A stretch of 64,000 nt of DNA from Dioszegia crocea (Eukaryota > Basidiomycota > Tremellomycetes > Tremellales > Bulleribasidiaceae). Below, piece after piece: positions 22,200-34,523 of this stretch. The stretch is from positions 186,001 to 250,000 of the forward strand of contig BCKK01000011.1 in assembly GCA_001600615.1 (NCBI GenBank), written 5' to 3'. The notes under the pieces are model-generated. The model worked only from the letters and a program-made list of their open reading frames with translations. It ran no database searches and was not told where the DNA came from. The position numbers were made by a program, and so were the translations under genes. Every line of letters begins with the position of its first letter. Position 1 is the first letter of the stretch.

Positions 22200-22763
22200 A
22201 GGCGCACGTACAAATCATCAAGAGGAGGACGAGCAGGAGGGATTGGAAATTGAATAGGGCGGACTGTGAGGTTCAGCTTTGTGATCCTCGCTATGACGAC
22301 TATGCAAGATGATCAGGTAGCTGATTACAGGTCAATCATGGTGAGACTTACCATGTTGCGCGCGCAGCTTGATGAGAAGTGGGAGAAACGAGGAATGAGG
22401 AGTTGGGATTTCCCCCTGGACTTTCTTCAAAGTCTTCACGACGTCCTGGTCGAGAAGGCTATAGTTTTCGCGGTGGCTAGACCAGATTGGCTGTCTCTTC
22501 TGATCGGTACTTGCTTCAGACTGTTGCTATCGATGAATGTCTGCTGTAAGTATAGAGGTATAGCTGCTCTATAGCTGAATTCGCGACCAAAGGTGCTGGC
22601 GGTATGAGCGGAGATGACGTCAATCTCCGCTGGTGACGCGACTTCCTTCCGTTGGAAGCTCAGACCCAAATATCCCAATGTCCACCCTTCTCCATCAAAC
22701 ACACATCGACAACACCACCCACCACCCCAGTGAACACAAGAGCAGGTGAAGGCAAGAGCAGCA
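22200..22763. promoter_or_regulatory. Divergent promoter region before RAD17
   Basis: An open frame of about 100 codons begins near 22266 on the plus strand but shows no domain. A CACCACCC-rich leader precedes the ATG at 22764. I treat the region as promoter. Confidence 0.4.
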
Positions 22764-25749
22764 ATGCCGCCTAAAGTCCCAGTGGTCAAGTCGAAGAGCT
22801 CGCCAACGCGGGCGAAGCTCGGCCTGACGTCCAGTCAGGGAGAAGGAAAGAAGATGGGTAGTTTGAATTCGGTAGGTATTGCGGATGCCCCCAGCAAGAC
22901 GATCCACGATGATACATCTGAGCTGATCCTTCAGTTCCAAGCTACTCTCAACTTCACTGCCCTACCTGCGTCTGGGCCCTCCTCCGCCCCGTCTCGACTA
23001 GGTTCATCATCTGCCATCAAAGGCAAAGCAAAGGCTGCTACCCCGGCGCCCAGCAGCGCCCGAGCTTCGATTACCCCAGCGAAATACTCAGAAGAGACGG
23101 ATACGAAGTTGATGCCTCCTCCCCCGGCTGGCCTACAGACTAAATCAAGAATCGCAGCTGCTTCTACCTCGTCAAGCAAAGCGTCGTCGAGTAAGCTGTT
23201 GAATGGGAAGGCGAAAGGGAAAGGAAAGGCCACCGTGATCGAGATTTTGGACAGTGATAGTGATGAAGAAGAGGTTGAAGGCCGGAGTGGCTCGAAAGCT
23301 TCGTCGAGCAGACACGGTGCGTTATCAGACCGCATGTGACGAGTAAGGGACTGATGGAATAGCTGGGATGTGGGCCGATGTATACCCACCGGCGACAGAG
23401 ACCGACCTCGCTCCTGGTAAAGCGCGCATAACGAAAGTGAAGAATTGGCTACATGAAGCGCTGTACGGATGTCTACCTGATACGCCGGCCTATATCCAGG
23501 GGAATAAGGCGGCGACAGAAAAGGTCAAGAAGTACAGGGTGAGTCTTTGTGCATTCTACCAGGGTGTCAGTGCGAATTCTGATTGAGCAGCGGATATTAC
23601 TCCTTACTGGACCGGCTGGAGCGGGGAAGACGACGACAATCAGGGTGTTGGCGAAGGATATGGGAGTGGATTTGATGGAGTGGGGAGAAGGGGCTGAGGA
23701 GTGGAGTATGGGCGGTAGTGGGATAGGTATGTTGGCTGAGTCAGCTGCTAGAGCCGCGTACGTTGGAAAGCTGATACAATAGAGCGCGAATCGTCAATAT
23801 CTAAATTCTCCTCATTCCTCTCTCGAAACACCTATGCCCCACTCGTCTCTTCCTCCTCCCCTTCTTCATCCCAATCCACTCCACGACCGCGGCTCCTGTT
23901 CCTCACCTCCCTCCCCAACATTACACACACCGCTACTAAAGAGACATTCCACGCCTCGCTTCGTCAATTCTGTACTTCCTACTCTAGCTCGAGCTCTCCA
24001 ATGATCATCATTCACAGCGAGGTCGGCACGAACGGGTTAGCGGAGGAGAGTTGGCGGGATAGAGAAAGAGGAGGGAGAGATGGAGTATTGCAGATTCTGG
24101 GCAAAGAAGTTAAGGAGGGTCCTTGGTGTGTCGAGATTGAGTACGTTGACGCCTTTCTTTGATCTTGCTCGATCACAGGAACATCAACTGATCTCCTAGA
24201 TTTCTGCCCGTCGCACCCACATTCCAAATCAAAGCCCTTAAAAAGGTGCTGGAGAACGCCTCGGCCGCTTCTCCATTCCCCCTACCTACCGTGGCGTCAG
24301 TCCAGCTCCTTGCACTCAACTCAAATGGCGATCTACGATCAGCAGTCAATTCACTCCAAATGCTGTGTATGCGCATCCGGGCCGAAAGTCGGAAGCGGAA
24401 AGATGTGGCTGAGGACGATGAAGACAGTGGAGGTGAGAAGAGGAGGAAAGGGGTGGGTGGGGCGATAGTGGGTAGGGGGAAAGGATCGAGAGGTGGGAAA
24501 GGGTCCAAGTTGGATGTGCCGAAAGATCTTCGGGCTGTGTGAGTTGCATTTACCCTGGTCGCCCATGACATTCGTGCGATAATTGTCAGCTCATACTGTA
24601 GTCTGGACGTCTTGACGAGGAAAGAACAGTCGTTACATCTGTTCCATGCTCTTGGGAAGGTGCTTTACAACAAGCGTGAGTTGGCTCATATCGATCATGG
24701 TCCGGGAGTGAGTAGCTGATCCTCTTCAGGGCTGGACGATCCACCGACGGACAACGATGACCAGGGCACAATCGACCTGATTCGGCGAATACCGCCAGAC
24801 GACCCCTTGCCTCGTCATTTGCGAGATTTTGAGCGGAGAAAGTCCTTAGTTCAGATGGAAGTGAGCTTATGTGGACTTTTCGGTCGGACACGCGGGAACT
24901 AGAGCTGACAGCTGACAGGCCTTCGGCGGATCAATCCCTCTTGACTCATCATCCTTCACTCTTTGGATCCATCAATCCATACCCTCCTTCTGCTCCGAGA
25001 TTGAAGAAGCCGCGGCTGCAATAGACGATATGTGCTCTGCAGACATTATGCGGACAGATGATGATATCGTAAGCTTTTTCTCCACGTATGAAGTCGCGAG
25101 TGACCAAGCTAACGCCACAGTGGCAATCTAGCCAACAAGCAATCTCCTACGCTCTCCAAATCTCAATCCGCGGCGCTCAACTATCCCTGCCCTCCCCCGT
25201 CCCGCGTAACCATCAAAAGATCCTCAAACCTCAATGGTTCGGTTCATTCAAGGATGAAAAGAAGAGTATCGAACTGTTGGATACTGCTGCGGCTTACCTG
25301 GCGAAGAAGGCTGTAGGGGCCAGTATACCACTTGCTGAGGTGGATTTGGGCGGTGTGGGGCCTGAGGGCACGGCGGCTTTTGGAGGGTTTGTGTCGAGGA
25401 AGGTGTTGGCTAGTGAGGTTGTGCCGATGCTTGTCAAAATGCAAGGGTTGACAAATAGTAAGTTTCTCTTGGCTATGTTCCGATGTAGGGCAGAGTGAGC
25501 TTACGTTTGGCAGAACCATTATTACCTGCCTCTGCTGCTCCTCTTCGGATGCCGCCATTCGGGAAGATATCTCAAGGAAAGATAGGGCAAGAACTTTCTG
25601 CGACTCAAACGGAGATTGAGGAAGAGGGACAAGAGGGGGATGAGGATGATGCGGCGGGTGTGTTGTCGATGGGCTGGGATCAGGAGGATGAGGTGGTCGT
25701 GCAGGAGAATGGGTGGCTGGAGGATGATGATATTCAGGACTGGGACTGA
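22764..25749 (+). CDS. RAD17: Checkpoint clamp loader Rad17/Rad24
   Basis: With the small RFC subunits the protein loads the 9-1-1 clamp at damaged DNA and starts the ATR/Mec1 checkpoint. Ten exons (22764-23316, 23363-23538, 23591-23726, 23783-24140, 24200-24538, 24590-24675, 24730-24860, 24919-25068, 25121-25457, 25514-25749) give 833 residues. The N-terminal 180 residues are Ser/Lys-rich. WADVYPP and KVKNWLHEAL precede the Walker A motif LLLTGPAGAGKTTT. FLPVAPTFQIKALKKVLE, NGDLRSAVNSLQ and LHLFHALGKVLYNKR are family landmarks of the AAA lid and C-terminal part. The tail is very acidic and ends DDDIQDWD, like the 9-1-1-binding tail of Rad17. A Lys/Arg-rich insert sits at about 450-490. Confidence 0.92.
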
Positions 25750-26176
25750 GGCGGGAAAGTGGAGCTGCATTCTGGGTTGAGGCAGATCATGGACTTGTAT
25801 GGAGATAGGACAAGGGTGAAACTGTGTAGGTTACTCATCATGTGTATGACGCTCTTATCAATCATGCAACATCGCCGAGGAATCAGTCTGCATAGGGACA
25901 ATGTAATCTTCACCGGCGGATACGGTTCATGAGGTCAAGTCGTCCGTCACACCCTGGTAGACTCCATTAGAAACGATATTGCATGCTACTGAGTCTGAGA
26001 CCTGCTCAAGACTCCTCTCAGTAAGTCACGACAAGGTTCTAATCGATGCACCCTCTTCCGCTTATCATCAATGCTCCGCCGGCTCGATCGATTGCAAGGG
26101 GCAATCCTTCCGACCTACATAACGTCAGCCCAAAGCAGATCGGGTCAAACAAGCTGGACTGCTGATGTACTCACAA
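25750..26176. other. Intergenic, convergent
   Basis: These are the 3' flanks of RAD17 and the small Cys protein. No gene is visible. Confidence 0.45.
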
Positions 26177-26475
26177 TCAAGGAGTGGGCATGATCAGAGT
26201 CACTGCACACGACGCCATACAGGCGCCTTGAATCAATGAGCACCCCGGTGCGGCAGCTAGAACAGGAGTCAGCTTTGTTCGTCAAAGAAGATACTGATCA
26301 GAACGATCAGCTCACCCACGGCTCCAGGACCCATGGTCATCCCCGTGATAGCGACGACACACACCACAAGCCCCACGTTGCAGGCAGTCTGGCACAGACC
26401 ATAAGTGATTGGACCGGCGCTGACGGTGGCGAGGCTGACGAGACCGATGAGAGTGGCAGGGATGATGAAGTGCAT
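26177..26475 (-). CDS. Small secreted Cys-containing protein
   Basis: Two exons (26475-26316 and 26256-26177) give 79 residues. A signal peptide (MHFIIPATLIGLVSLATVSA) is followed by GPITYGLCQTACNVGLVVC, a Gly-rich hydrophobic middle, and a second Cys cluster (GCSLIQGACMASC) near the end. This layout is common in a basidiomycete family of tiny secreted or membrane-active proteins of unknown role, often repeated in the genome. It is unrelated in sequence and exon plan to the nine-member family at 34-58 kb. The gene has its own promoter in the following 1.8 kb. Confidence 0.75.
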
Positions 26476-28258
26476 TGTAGGAGGTCGATGGGGTGCTTTT
26501 ATGAGTGGAGGTGGTGATGTGAGGTGTGGTGTAGTGGATCTGACAGGTGAGGGATTATTGAAGTGAGTTTGGTTGAGTAGCTGTTCGAGGGATGGGTCTT
26601 TTGGCTCGAGCAGGGTCAGGTACTTATACGCCACTGGTAGGATTCCAAAGGATGCATCACGACGGCGCCCGCATGACACTTCCCCTTGGCGCCTCGCCCG
26701 TGCCTTATCCAAACACACTTGTGGCCTCTTGCACACATCCCTTGGGTGGCTTGTCACACACAGGTTGTGTTGACGTACGGACAGGGGGTCTTGGCCCGCC
26801 TCGCTAAAAGCAGATCTCGTGCCTCAAAGGCTTGATCGTCAGTAATGTGCACACGAAGAGATATCTGTGTCAAAGCCGGACGCGGCCGGTGCCTGGAAGA
26901 AACAGACAGATGCGAAGGATAGAGATAAGCCATCGTAAAGACTCATGAGTCCCACCACGCTGAGCCGGGTGGCGACTTGAGTGGCGAATGTGAGACAAAT
27001 GTTGACTCACCACATTATCAGTTTGAACGCTATTGCCGACCTGATTCTATAATGCCGAAAGTCGCACAGACGGAGGAGGCGACAAGGTGCTGTCTTCTAC
27101 CATACTCATCAGCCAATTCCCGACCTGTGGGATTCCGGATGAACGCCGGTTTCCCACCAGGCAATCGTTGTACAAAAGCGCCGCACGTAGACTTTACCAT
27201 CAAGACCCACCACTAGCTATTCTATTAGTTGAAAAGATGTCTTCAGGCCAGAAAGAGCCGTATACCTTCCAAGTATACAGATCATAAGAATAAGGAACCA
27301 AGCCTAAGAATGAGCAACAAACATCAAGGCCAGAAATAAGAGCCGTATACCCAATTAAAGAGGATACAAGTCAGATAGGATGTATGTAAGAGCGCTTGGG
27401 AAATTGAATTTTTGATCATACGCTGTGCATGCCCGAGAGCAGTCATCGATGATCTCAGACCTGACGCGTGACGACCTTGACGGGAGGACTCTGCAGTAGT
27501 CTCCATCGAGATATCTCCAAAGACATCGACCTGCTTTCAGCCTGGATTATGATGGCGTAAATGATATCAGTGTGTCCAACGCCTCGCGTAGCTTCCCCAG
27601 GATGGTCTGGTTCCGAGCTTCCCGCGAGATTCCCGACACGAAGTAGCCGCAGATTGGAGTTCAATCCTGTCTTACGAGTATGCCTATCACTCGTCCCGCT
27701 ATCCCGTCTCCTCGACTCCTGCACCGTGTTGATCGCTGCTCTGAAATGTGGCAATTACACTTGTGCTTCAGACCACTCAAATCGGACATGATACACCGAA
27801 GAAGCCTGATGTCGGCGTGCAAAGATCGCAACAGCAGCGAAGCTTTGCTTGAGCTTTGCACAAGTGCCTTGATACCGCATACCTCGGTCTCCGAAACCTC
27901 CGCGGAAGTCCGGGGCCGTATATGATAATTCCCATATCGGGTAATTTGGATCAGTTTTGAGTGGCTGGGCTGGCTGGCGATCGGCGTGCCTGAAGAAGGA
28001 CCCCCCCAAACTCAAAATCAGCAGATGCGTCGGCATCTCGCAGAGTCTTCGCTGGCGCAAGCAATATCAAAGGCAACATTCAGTTCTACATCCATAGAGA
28101 ATAGATAGATATACAGCTCGGCGCGGCAGGTCGCCCTCTCAGAGTTTCCAGGCAGATAGCTCGACAGATTCGACAAGACATCATATCTCTGTCGCCCGGT
28201 TACCGATTCCGGACAGAGAACTCTTCAGAGTGTGGGAAAAAAAGGGACAGCGGGCATC
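26476..28258. other. 1.8-kb gap without a supported gene
   Basis: The left end is the promoter of the small Cys protein; the right end is the crtYB promoter. Open frames of 60-100 codons occur on both strands without domains or coherent splice joins. A short direct repeat (AGGCCAGAAA...GAGCCGTATACC) occurs at about 27245 and 27328. There are no tRNA-like folds that I can see. Confidence 0.4.
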
Positions 28259-30587
28259 ATGTTGACCTATCTCCAAGTGTGAGTAAGGCTTTTGCGGGTC
28301 TGAGTGGATCAGCTAATCAAGTAGGCATTTGCTCTTGGTGATACCACCCATTCTAGCCCTTGGCTTCCTATATTGGCCAGTCTTGGGCAGGCGAGATGTC
28401 TTCAAGATGATCTGGGCGTGCTCACTGGTATGTCGGTTGTAAATACCAAGGAGGATCTCTGTTGACGAGTATAGGCAACAATATGGACAACGCCATGGGA
28501 TAATGTGAGTGCTCGCCATCGTCATGAGAGCAGAAGTGCTCACCTCTTAGTTCATCCTATCGCAAGACGGCTGGTCATATCCGGCAGGATCAATCGTCGG
28601 GCAGATCTTCTACGTCCCCCTTGAAGAACATCTCTTCTTTCTCCTACAACCCATTTTCCTCATCCTCCTACACAGCATCGTCGCGCACTCGCAGCTTATC
28701 CCATTCCGCATACCTGCCCTATCGAGCGTCATGTTCCACCCGGCCAGCCCCGTCAGATCGGAAACGGGCGAGAAGAGTGAGGGTCCTTACCCACGTCCGC
28801 CGGCAGACCACGGGAAGGTCCAGACTCTCACAAGGGGCACGATAGGACCGGCGATATGGGCTGGATTGACCGTTGTTGGAGGTGTTCTGGTGCATGAGGC
28901 TCATGGGTTGTCGTTGCTGCCAATACACCTCGGCCTTGGCAGGCACGCATTCTACCTCGGATGGATCTTGATCTGGGTCAGTCCCGTGTGCGCGTTCCTG
29001 TCGTATCTCGGCGCACAATTCGGACGGGCCGAGATCACTACGTTGGGCCTGGGGACCGCTTGGTTGTGGATCATCGACACGTAAGTTCTCACTCTGGGCT
29101 GGTGAAGCGCATTAGCTGATCACCAGGGTGGCTCTGCGGAATGAAGCTTGGACGATTTCGACGAACACAACCCTCGGCATTGATGTTTGGAAAGGGCTCC
29201 CACTAGAGTGAGGCTTTGTTCTCTGTCAATCATACATATAGCTAACTACCGCAGAGAAGCAATCTTCTTCTTCCTTGTATCTTTCCTCCTCATCCAAACG
29301 TCGTCTATTCTTGCGCACCTACATACCCTCCTACTCCTCTCGCCAGAATTCCCACCATGTCCCCCTCTCAACATCCCAGGCCACATCGTCCTTCTCGGAA
29401 AAGCCGGATTCAACCCACCGCTCATAGATGCCGGACTACTCTACGGGCTGCAATTAGCAGAAGACACGTTGAAGAAGGGGAGCAAGAGTTTCGAGGTTGC
29501 CAAGCTGGCGTTTGGGCGGGAAATGAGGATAGGGCTGGTGGCTGTGTACGCGTGGTGCAGAGTTACAGTAAGTCGCGTATTGGAGCCAAAGGACCCTTGA
29601 GCTGATGGACAGGACGATTTGATTGATAATGCCCCCACGAACCCCGGCGAGGGACTAGAAAAGGGCGCAATCCTCGATGTGATCCGCCAACACCTTCGAG
29701 CAGCATTCGACGGTGCAGAACCCATCGCGCTCAACCGAATCCTCTCCCCAATCCCTGATCTCACACCTGAGATTCGCTCCGCTTTCCACATCTTCGCTAC
29801 TCTCATCCCCCGCTTATCGCCAGTGGAACCCTTCCTTGAGCTTTGCAAGGGATACGAGACCGACCTCAAATTCCTCTCTATCCCCGAGACGGAAGCTGCA
29901 ACGGGCCAGGAGACGCTTCGCGTCCGGATGTCGGAGAAGGATTTCAAGGTGGAGGACCACCTACCGATCAAATCCACCGAAGACCTCTTGCAGTACGCCG
30001 ACGACGTTGCGGGTTCTATCGCAGCTGCGATCTGCTACCTCGCATGGTCTGTCCTCTCTTACCCAGCCACCGGCAACCCCACTCGGCCCGTCGAAAACCT
30101 CCCTTGGGCTTCAGCTTTACACCGCAATTCCCTCTCCTCATCGCAATTGTCACCCGCCGACAACACCCGTATATCCACCGTACGATCCGCACGGACGATG
30201 GGCCGCGCACTCCAGCTTGTCAACATAGCGAGGGACGTAGCGAAGGATGCGCAGATTGCGCGAGTATACGTCCCCCTTTCATCATTCCCATCGACATCAT
30301 CCCTCCACACTGTCCTCCTTCCCTCTTCATCATCTACTCGACCCGACTACTCAAAATACAACCTACCATTACTTGCATCCGCAGATGAAATGCGGGAATC
30401 TTCTGCTGGAGCCATCGCACATTTGCCGCCAACAGCACGAGGAGGCGCAAGGGCCATGGCGGCGAGTTACTTTGAGATTGGGTCGGCGATTCGGAGGGAG
30501 GGCGGAAGGGTGGATGAGAGAGGCGTCAAGGTGGAGAAGAAGAAGAGACTGAAGGCGGCTGCGAGAGCTATGTGGGGGTTCAGTTGA
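28259..30587 (+). CDS. crtYB: Bifunctional lycopene cyclase / phytoene synthase
   Basis: This is the fungal fusion enzyme of carotenoid synthesis. The N-terminal membrane domain cyclises lycopene, and the C-terminal domain condenses two GGPP into phytoene. Seven exons (28259-28278, 28325-28427, 28475-28504, 28551-29080, 29127-29207, 29255-29567, 29613-30587) give 683 residues, close to known CrtYB/AL-2 proteins. The cyclase half has multiple membrane helices, TTPWDN, VPLEEHLFF and LPLEEAIFFFLVS. The synthase half starts near 300 and has both Asp-rich sites, RVTDDLIDNAP and LVNIARDVAKDAQ. The DDLID motif is rebuilt at an intron edge. The reading frame is complete, so beta-carotene formation is likely if a crtI desaturase exists elsewhere; none lies in this window. 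Confidence 0.95.
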
Positions 30588-31036
30588 TCGAGTTTGGTGC
30601 ACAGGCTGTTTGGGAAGTTTCGTGTGAAGGAGGTATATGGGCGTTGGCGTGTTGATTATGGATATTCGCGGATCATACGACGTAGGTAGAGATGTGAGTT
30701 TTGGATTTGAATAGATTGACCCTATAGAATCCCATCCCCCATAATGTCCACAAAAGTATGAATTCTGTACGCGGTATTAGTAGGCACACTCGGACGGCCA
30801 GGGGACCTCAAACTTGTCGCCTTGATGTTGGCGAAGGATCGCTCATCGCAGACGTCTCACACCATCCGGCTGCAGGCCTCGGGGGTAGCTGACTTGTCTT
30901 GAAGCTGGTTCAAGAAGTATGCGTACAATATGGTTATCTGGTCACGCCCGCCCCCGCTACAAATACAAAGGTTGTATATACAATGTCCAGCGGCCAATAC
31001 CATTCCGACAGACACAACTTCTCGCCTCGCCTAATC
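30588..31036. other. Intergenic, convergent
   Basis: These are the 3' flanks of crtYB and the TLC gene. No gene is visible. Confidence 0.45.
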
Positions 31037-32437
31037 TCATTCTTCAGACCGAACGACAGTCTCTCGATCCCCACTATCCGCCCTTCCGGCTCTTCTCCGT
31101 AACAACGGGCCCATCCCTCCCATATTGCCCAACCCCATATTCCCAAACCTCCCTCGTCCCTCTTCCCACCTATGCTTCACTGCATCTTTGAACTCCCGCC
31201 CGCCCATAGGCATCGGCAATGGTGGAAAGGCCGCTGTGAAGTCTGAGAGGGACGGAATGGAGGGGATAGATAAAGCCGGCAGGCCGTTCGATACCGCTGT
31301 GACTGTGGTGTAGATGTAGGAGTCGCGGAGGGTCATGGGTGTGATGGAGGGTGTGTGGGGCGTCATGAGGGGTGAATCGTCTGGCGTTCGGGAGTTTGAG
31401 GGAGTGAGGAAACCGCCAGTGGTAGATGAAGAGGAAGAGAGGGATGTGGTGGAGTCAAGAGAAGGGACAGTATCGATGTCGCCAAGATTCGCTGTTTGAG
31501 GTGAGGATGATGATCTCTGACTGCTCGCTGCCTTTCGGGCCATGCGCCTACGCTTGATGTACCCCGCAAAACCCCCTCGGAACCATGAGACGTGCAGCAC
31601 GAGCGCTGCAGCGAGCATCGACGCCGGCACCCACGAACCATCCGTCACTGCCCTCGAAGATGGTCTGAGACAGTCCAGGAACCACACGAAGTGGAACGCT
31701 ATTCTTATAGCGAAGAAGCTGGAGAGGAAGCGGAGGTCGGAGCGGACTCTGGGGAAGAGGTTGGATATTGCCAGGTCGAAAGTGGGGAGCTGGGATATCA
31801 GCTCAATGTCCCTCACTTGCAGCGTCTGGGTATGTGGCAGCTCACCTCCATGATTGCGCTGACTAGGAAGATAGGCGAAAGACGCGTTTGATAGATGTAC
31901 AGCATAAGAGATATGTAGACGCTGAGGGATCAGCTGTGTGTCCCTTGAAACTTGGTGGCAAAGGGAAAGACATACATGTGATGTATCCAGCCAGTCAAGA
32001 GTCCGACCTGAGATGGGTATTTAAAATATCCGACACCGAGCTAATACATCAGTCTTGCTTCCAGTTATGCCTGGGTGAAGAAGGGTCAACATACATCAGC
32101 TAAAATCATCAGCACGTTTCTCTACACCGCTCTTGGATCAAAATTACGCACCGACGAGATATGATCCAAAGAAAAGAACGCCCACCCTTCCTAATTCCTT
32201 TCTCCACCCTTCCTGCGATATCTCATACACTGTTTCTAGACCACCAGTGAGGTATAGAGCCACAAACGGCAGAGACACAAGGGACATGGTGAAGCTCGAG
32301 CATGCCGATAAGATGTAGGCTCTTTGCTTGTCTGTGTGGAAATTGGGCGAGACAACGGAGTAGGTAGTCAAGAGGATAGCGAGGAAAGTAGGTGGGAGGA
32401 TAAGTCCCAGTGAAACTGAGGATAGGTCGAGAGACAT
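31037..32437 (-). CDS. TLC-domain multi-pass membrane protein
   Basis: This resembles the TRAM/LAG1/CLN8 family (TMEM56-like), ER or plasma membrane proteins thought to act on lipids. Exons 32437-32152, 32099-32095, 32040-31976, 31921-31846 and 31789-31037 give 394 residues. About six hydrophobic segments are visible. Landmarks are SSFTMSLVSLPFVALYLTGG, FFGSYLVADLGVGYF, GWIHHIVYISLMLY and FLVSAIMELPTF, in the order of the family. The second exon is only five bases (CTGAT) but restores the frame and supplies the Ala-Asp of the SYLVAD motif. The C-terminal 170 residues are a cytosolic Ser/Thr/Pro-rich tail. It is convergent with crtYB; a link to pigment membranes is only a guess. Confidence 0.75.
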
Positions 32438-32976
32438 GATGGCCGTGGATTTGATACTGGTAGCTTGGCGCAAAGAGGGTTGGATGTTCTCGTCCGACAA
32501 TCGACTTGGGACGATTATTGCTGGAGATAAAGCATTGATGAACACGTAGAGAGGCCAGATCTCAGGCGCGTGATGATGGAGTAGAAGGGTACTAGAGGGA
32601 TACAAAGGAAAGAAGCAAAGGGGTAAACGAGGCAAAGTTATAGTTGTCGCCTCCCCGTTTTTGACTTTCCTTGTCACCCACGTGCCGAGACGCGTCTTGT
32701 CCCATTCTGGTGCGTCATGGGGTCAGGTCATTGATGATGGGGACAGCGTTGGCCGGTAGAGGTAAGTACAGACGCGCAGATTATATATATGCTGCGAAAC
32801 ATACGCTACAAGATATGGATACAACCTTACGCTCAGCCTTTAGCCCTGATTCCGCCGTTTTGCAGAATTCCTGCGCGACCATTGTCCCCACGTCGAGTCG
32901 CTGCCGTCTTTCGGGCTAGCCAACCCTCAGGCCTTTTGACTGCACCGTGACCCAACCTCATTCCCCTCTCCCAGCC
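32438..32976. promoter_or_regulatory. Promoter region of the TLC gene
   Basis: This runs from the TLC start to the HPP gene stop. TTATATATATG near 32783 is a possible TATA element. The TLC frame stays open upstream of 32437 but without another ATG. Confidence 0.4.
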
Positions 32977-33936
32977 TCAGACTCCAACCCTCGCTGCCCC
33001 CGTACCGGCCGGCACCTGCGTCCCGCCCTCTTCCGCCTCCTTGCCACCCTCTTCTCGTGTTCTTCGCCGAACTTCCAATCTCCGCTCTTGCCTCTTCCGC
33101 GTATGTGCAGATAGTAAGGGGAAGATGCCGTCCGCTTTGATCCAGTAGACTGGGTATCGCCGTCGGCCGAGGTTGTTGATGATGAGGGCCCAGCCGAGCA
33201 TGATGAGTGATGAGGCAAGGATGACAAGGAGGTATCGCCAGCCCAGCTGGAGTACTTGGGGCTCGAGACCTGCTGAGAGTGCTGTCGGGCCGCCACTACT
33301 ACGTCAGCTGAGGTCCTGGATCCAGGACACAGTCAACGAGTAAGATTCGAAGAGGGTGACACTCAGTCAAGTCAAGTGGCGAATAATGACTCACGGTGGG
33401 TGTGTCACTCCGAGCATCTGCATTCCCAATAACGACAGCGCCATACTCAACGCCCCATTGACGAATGGCCCGCCTTGCACGCCCTTCTCCTCCAATTCCC
33501 CCACATATCCCGCATTCCCATCCATGAAGAGCTTAGTCAACGCCACGCCAATGAACGCAGAAAGCATCTGGCCAATGACTAAATTTTGAGGTTGAGCAAG
33601 TGGCGATTCTATCACGCCAAAGACCAGGACCGCAGATGCGCCGAACGAGGTGATGATGATGGGTGTATTCCAAGCTGAGAAGGTTGGAGAGGTGACCATG
33701 ATTGCTTGGATGAGAAGCATGGAGACGAATGCGCCGATAGTGGCGAAGATCCATACTTCCACGGACAGAGGTATATGGTGGAGGTAGGTGAATGGAAAGA
33801 AGGGGAGTGGGGCGTATGGTGGGGGATGAGGTCGATAGCCGAGAAAGCGAGAGATGGAATTTGGGAGGCGCGAGCGCGGGTCGGGAGGGACATGGGCGGG
33901 TTTGTTGGGTATTGGCACGAGAGTGCTCGAAGACAT
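32977..33936 (-). CDS. HPP-family integral membrane protein
   Basis: Two exons (33936-33395 and 33298-32977) give 287 residues. After a polar N-terminus of about 65 residues come several membrane helices. The family signature is rebuilt across the intron as GVTHPPSGGPTALSAG. Further landmarks are FGASAVLVFGVIESPLAQPQ and a last helix near LLVILASSLIMLGWALIINN, then a basic Arg/Glu-rich cytosolic tail. HPP proteins occur in bacteria, fungi and plants; a plant member has been linked to nitrite transport into plastids. The substrate here is unknown. Confidence 0.85.
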
Positions 33937-34523
33937 ATCTGACTGGGGTCGAGATGGAGTGAGTATGTAGCAATGACTTAAAGAGACAGAGTGAAGACTC
34001 GAAAGTCGGTTAAATCTGTTGACAAGGATGCCGGACGAACCGGCGGGTCGGCAATGTCCGTCAGTACGGCCGTATACTCGGAGAGAGACGCGCGGTCGTT
34101 GAGGCCCGTATACATACCTCACTCATGCAGAGCAGCACTGCTGTAGGGTCCGGCATTAGCGGGTATGAACGTATCACAGAGAGGATAGAGGTGTGTGATG
34201 GGTCTCGGTCCCGCAAAGGTGTCAAGTTCGCGATTGCGGAGTTTATTCCACGTCATCTCAGTCCCCCACTTTACTCCACCCCAGATGGGACATTCTTCGG
34301 GTGGTCTGTCTTGACTTGATGCTTTGAGTCTGACTCCTACCGAGCGATAGGGCAATGTTCGTTAAGCAATAGTCCATATCACCAACCATAACTACAAACA
34401 CTCGTACGCTCAAGGGTATCCCAAACATAACCACTAAACATTATCGGAAGCAAGGCACAATCCACCGAGGCCAATGATCCAATCCAGTGTCAACTCTGAC
34501 GATGAGTCGAGGGGGCGACTATA
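33937..34523. promoter_or_regulatory. Promoter of the HPP gene and 3' flank of secreted-family copy 1
   Basis: No gene is visible. Near 34370 a stretch resembles the 3' flanks of the family copies at 37.0 and 38.3 kb. Confidence 0.4.

Noticed and set aside
22266..22574. About 100-codon plus-strand frame before RAD17
   Set aside because: No domain, no splice partner and weak start context; it lies where the divergent promoter is expected.
27455..28060. Two minus-strand frames of about 100 codons in the 26.5-28.2 kb gap
   Set aside because: Composition is unlike a folded protein, there is no family motif, and no coherent exon joins.
31037..33936. TLC and HPP genes as opsin or carotenoid-linked genes next to crtYB
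   Set aside because: Neither has a retinal-binding Lys helix or pathway motif; their signatures fit TLC and HPP families.
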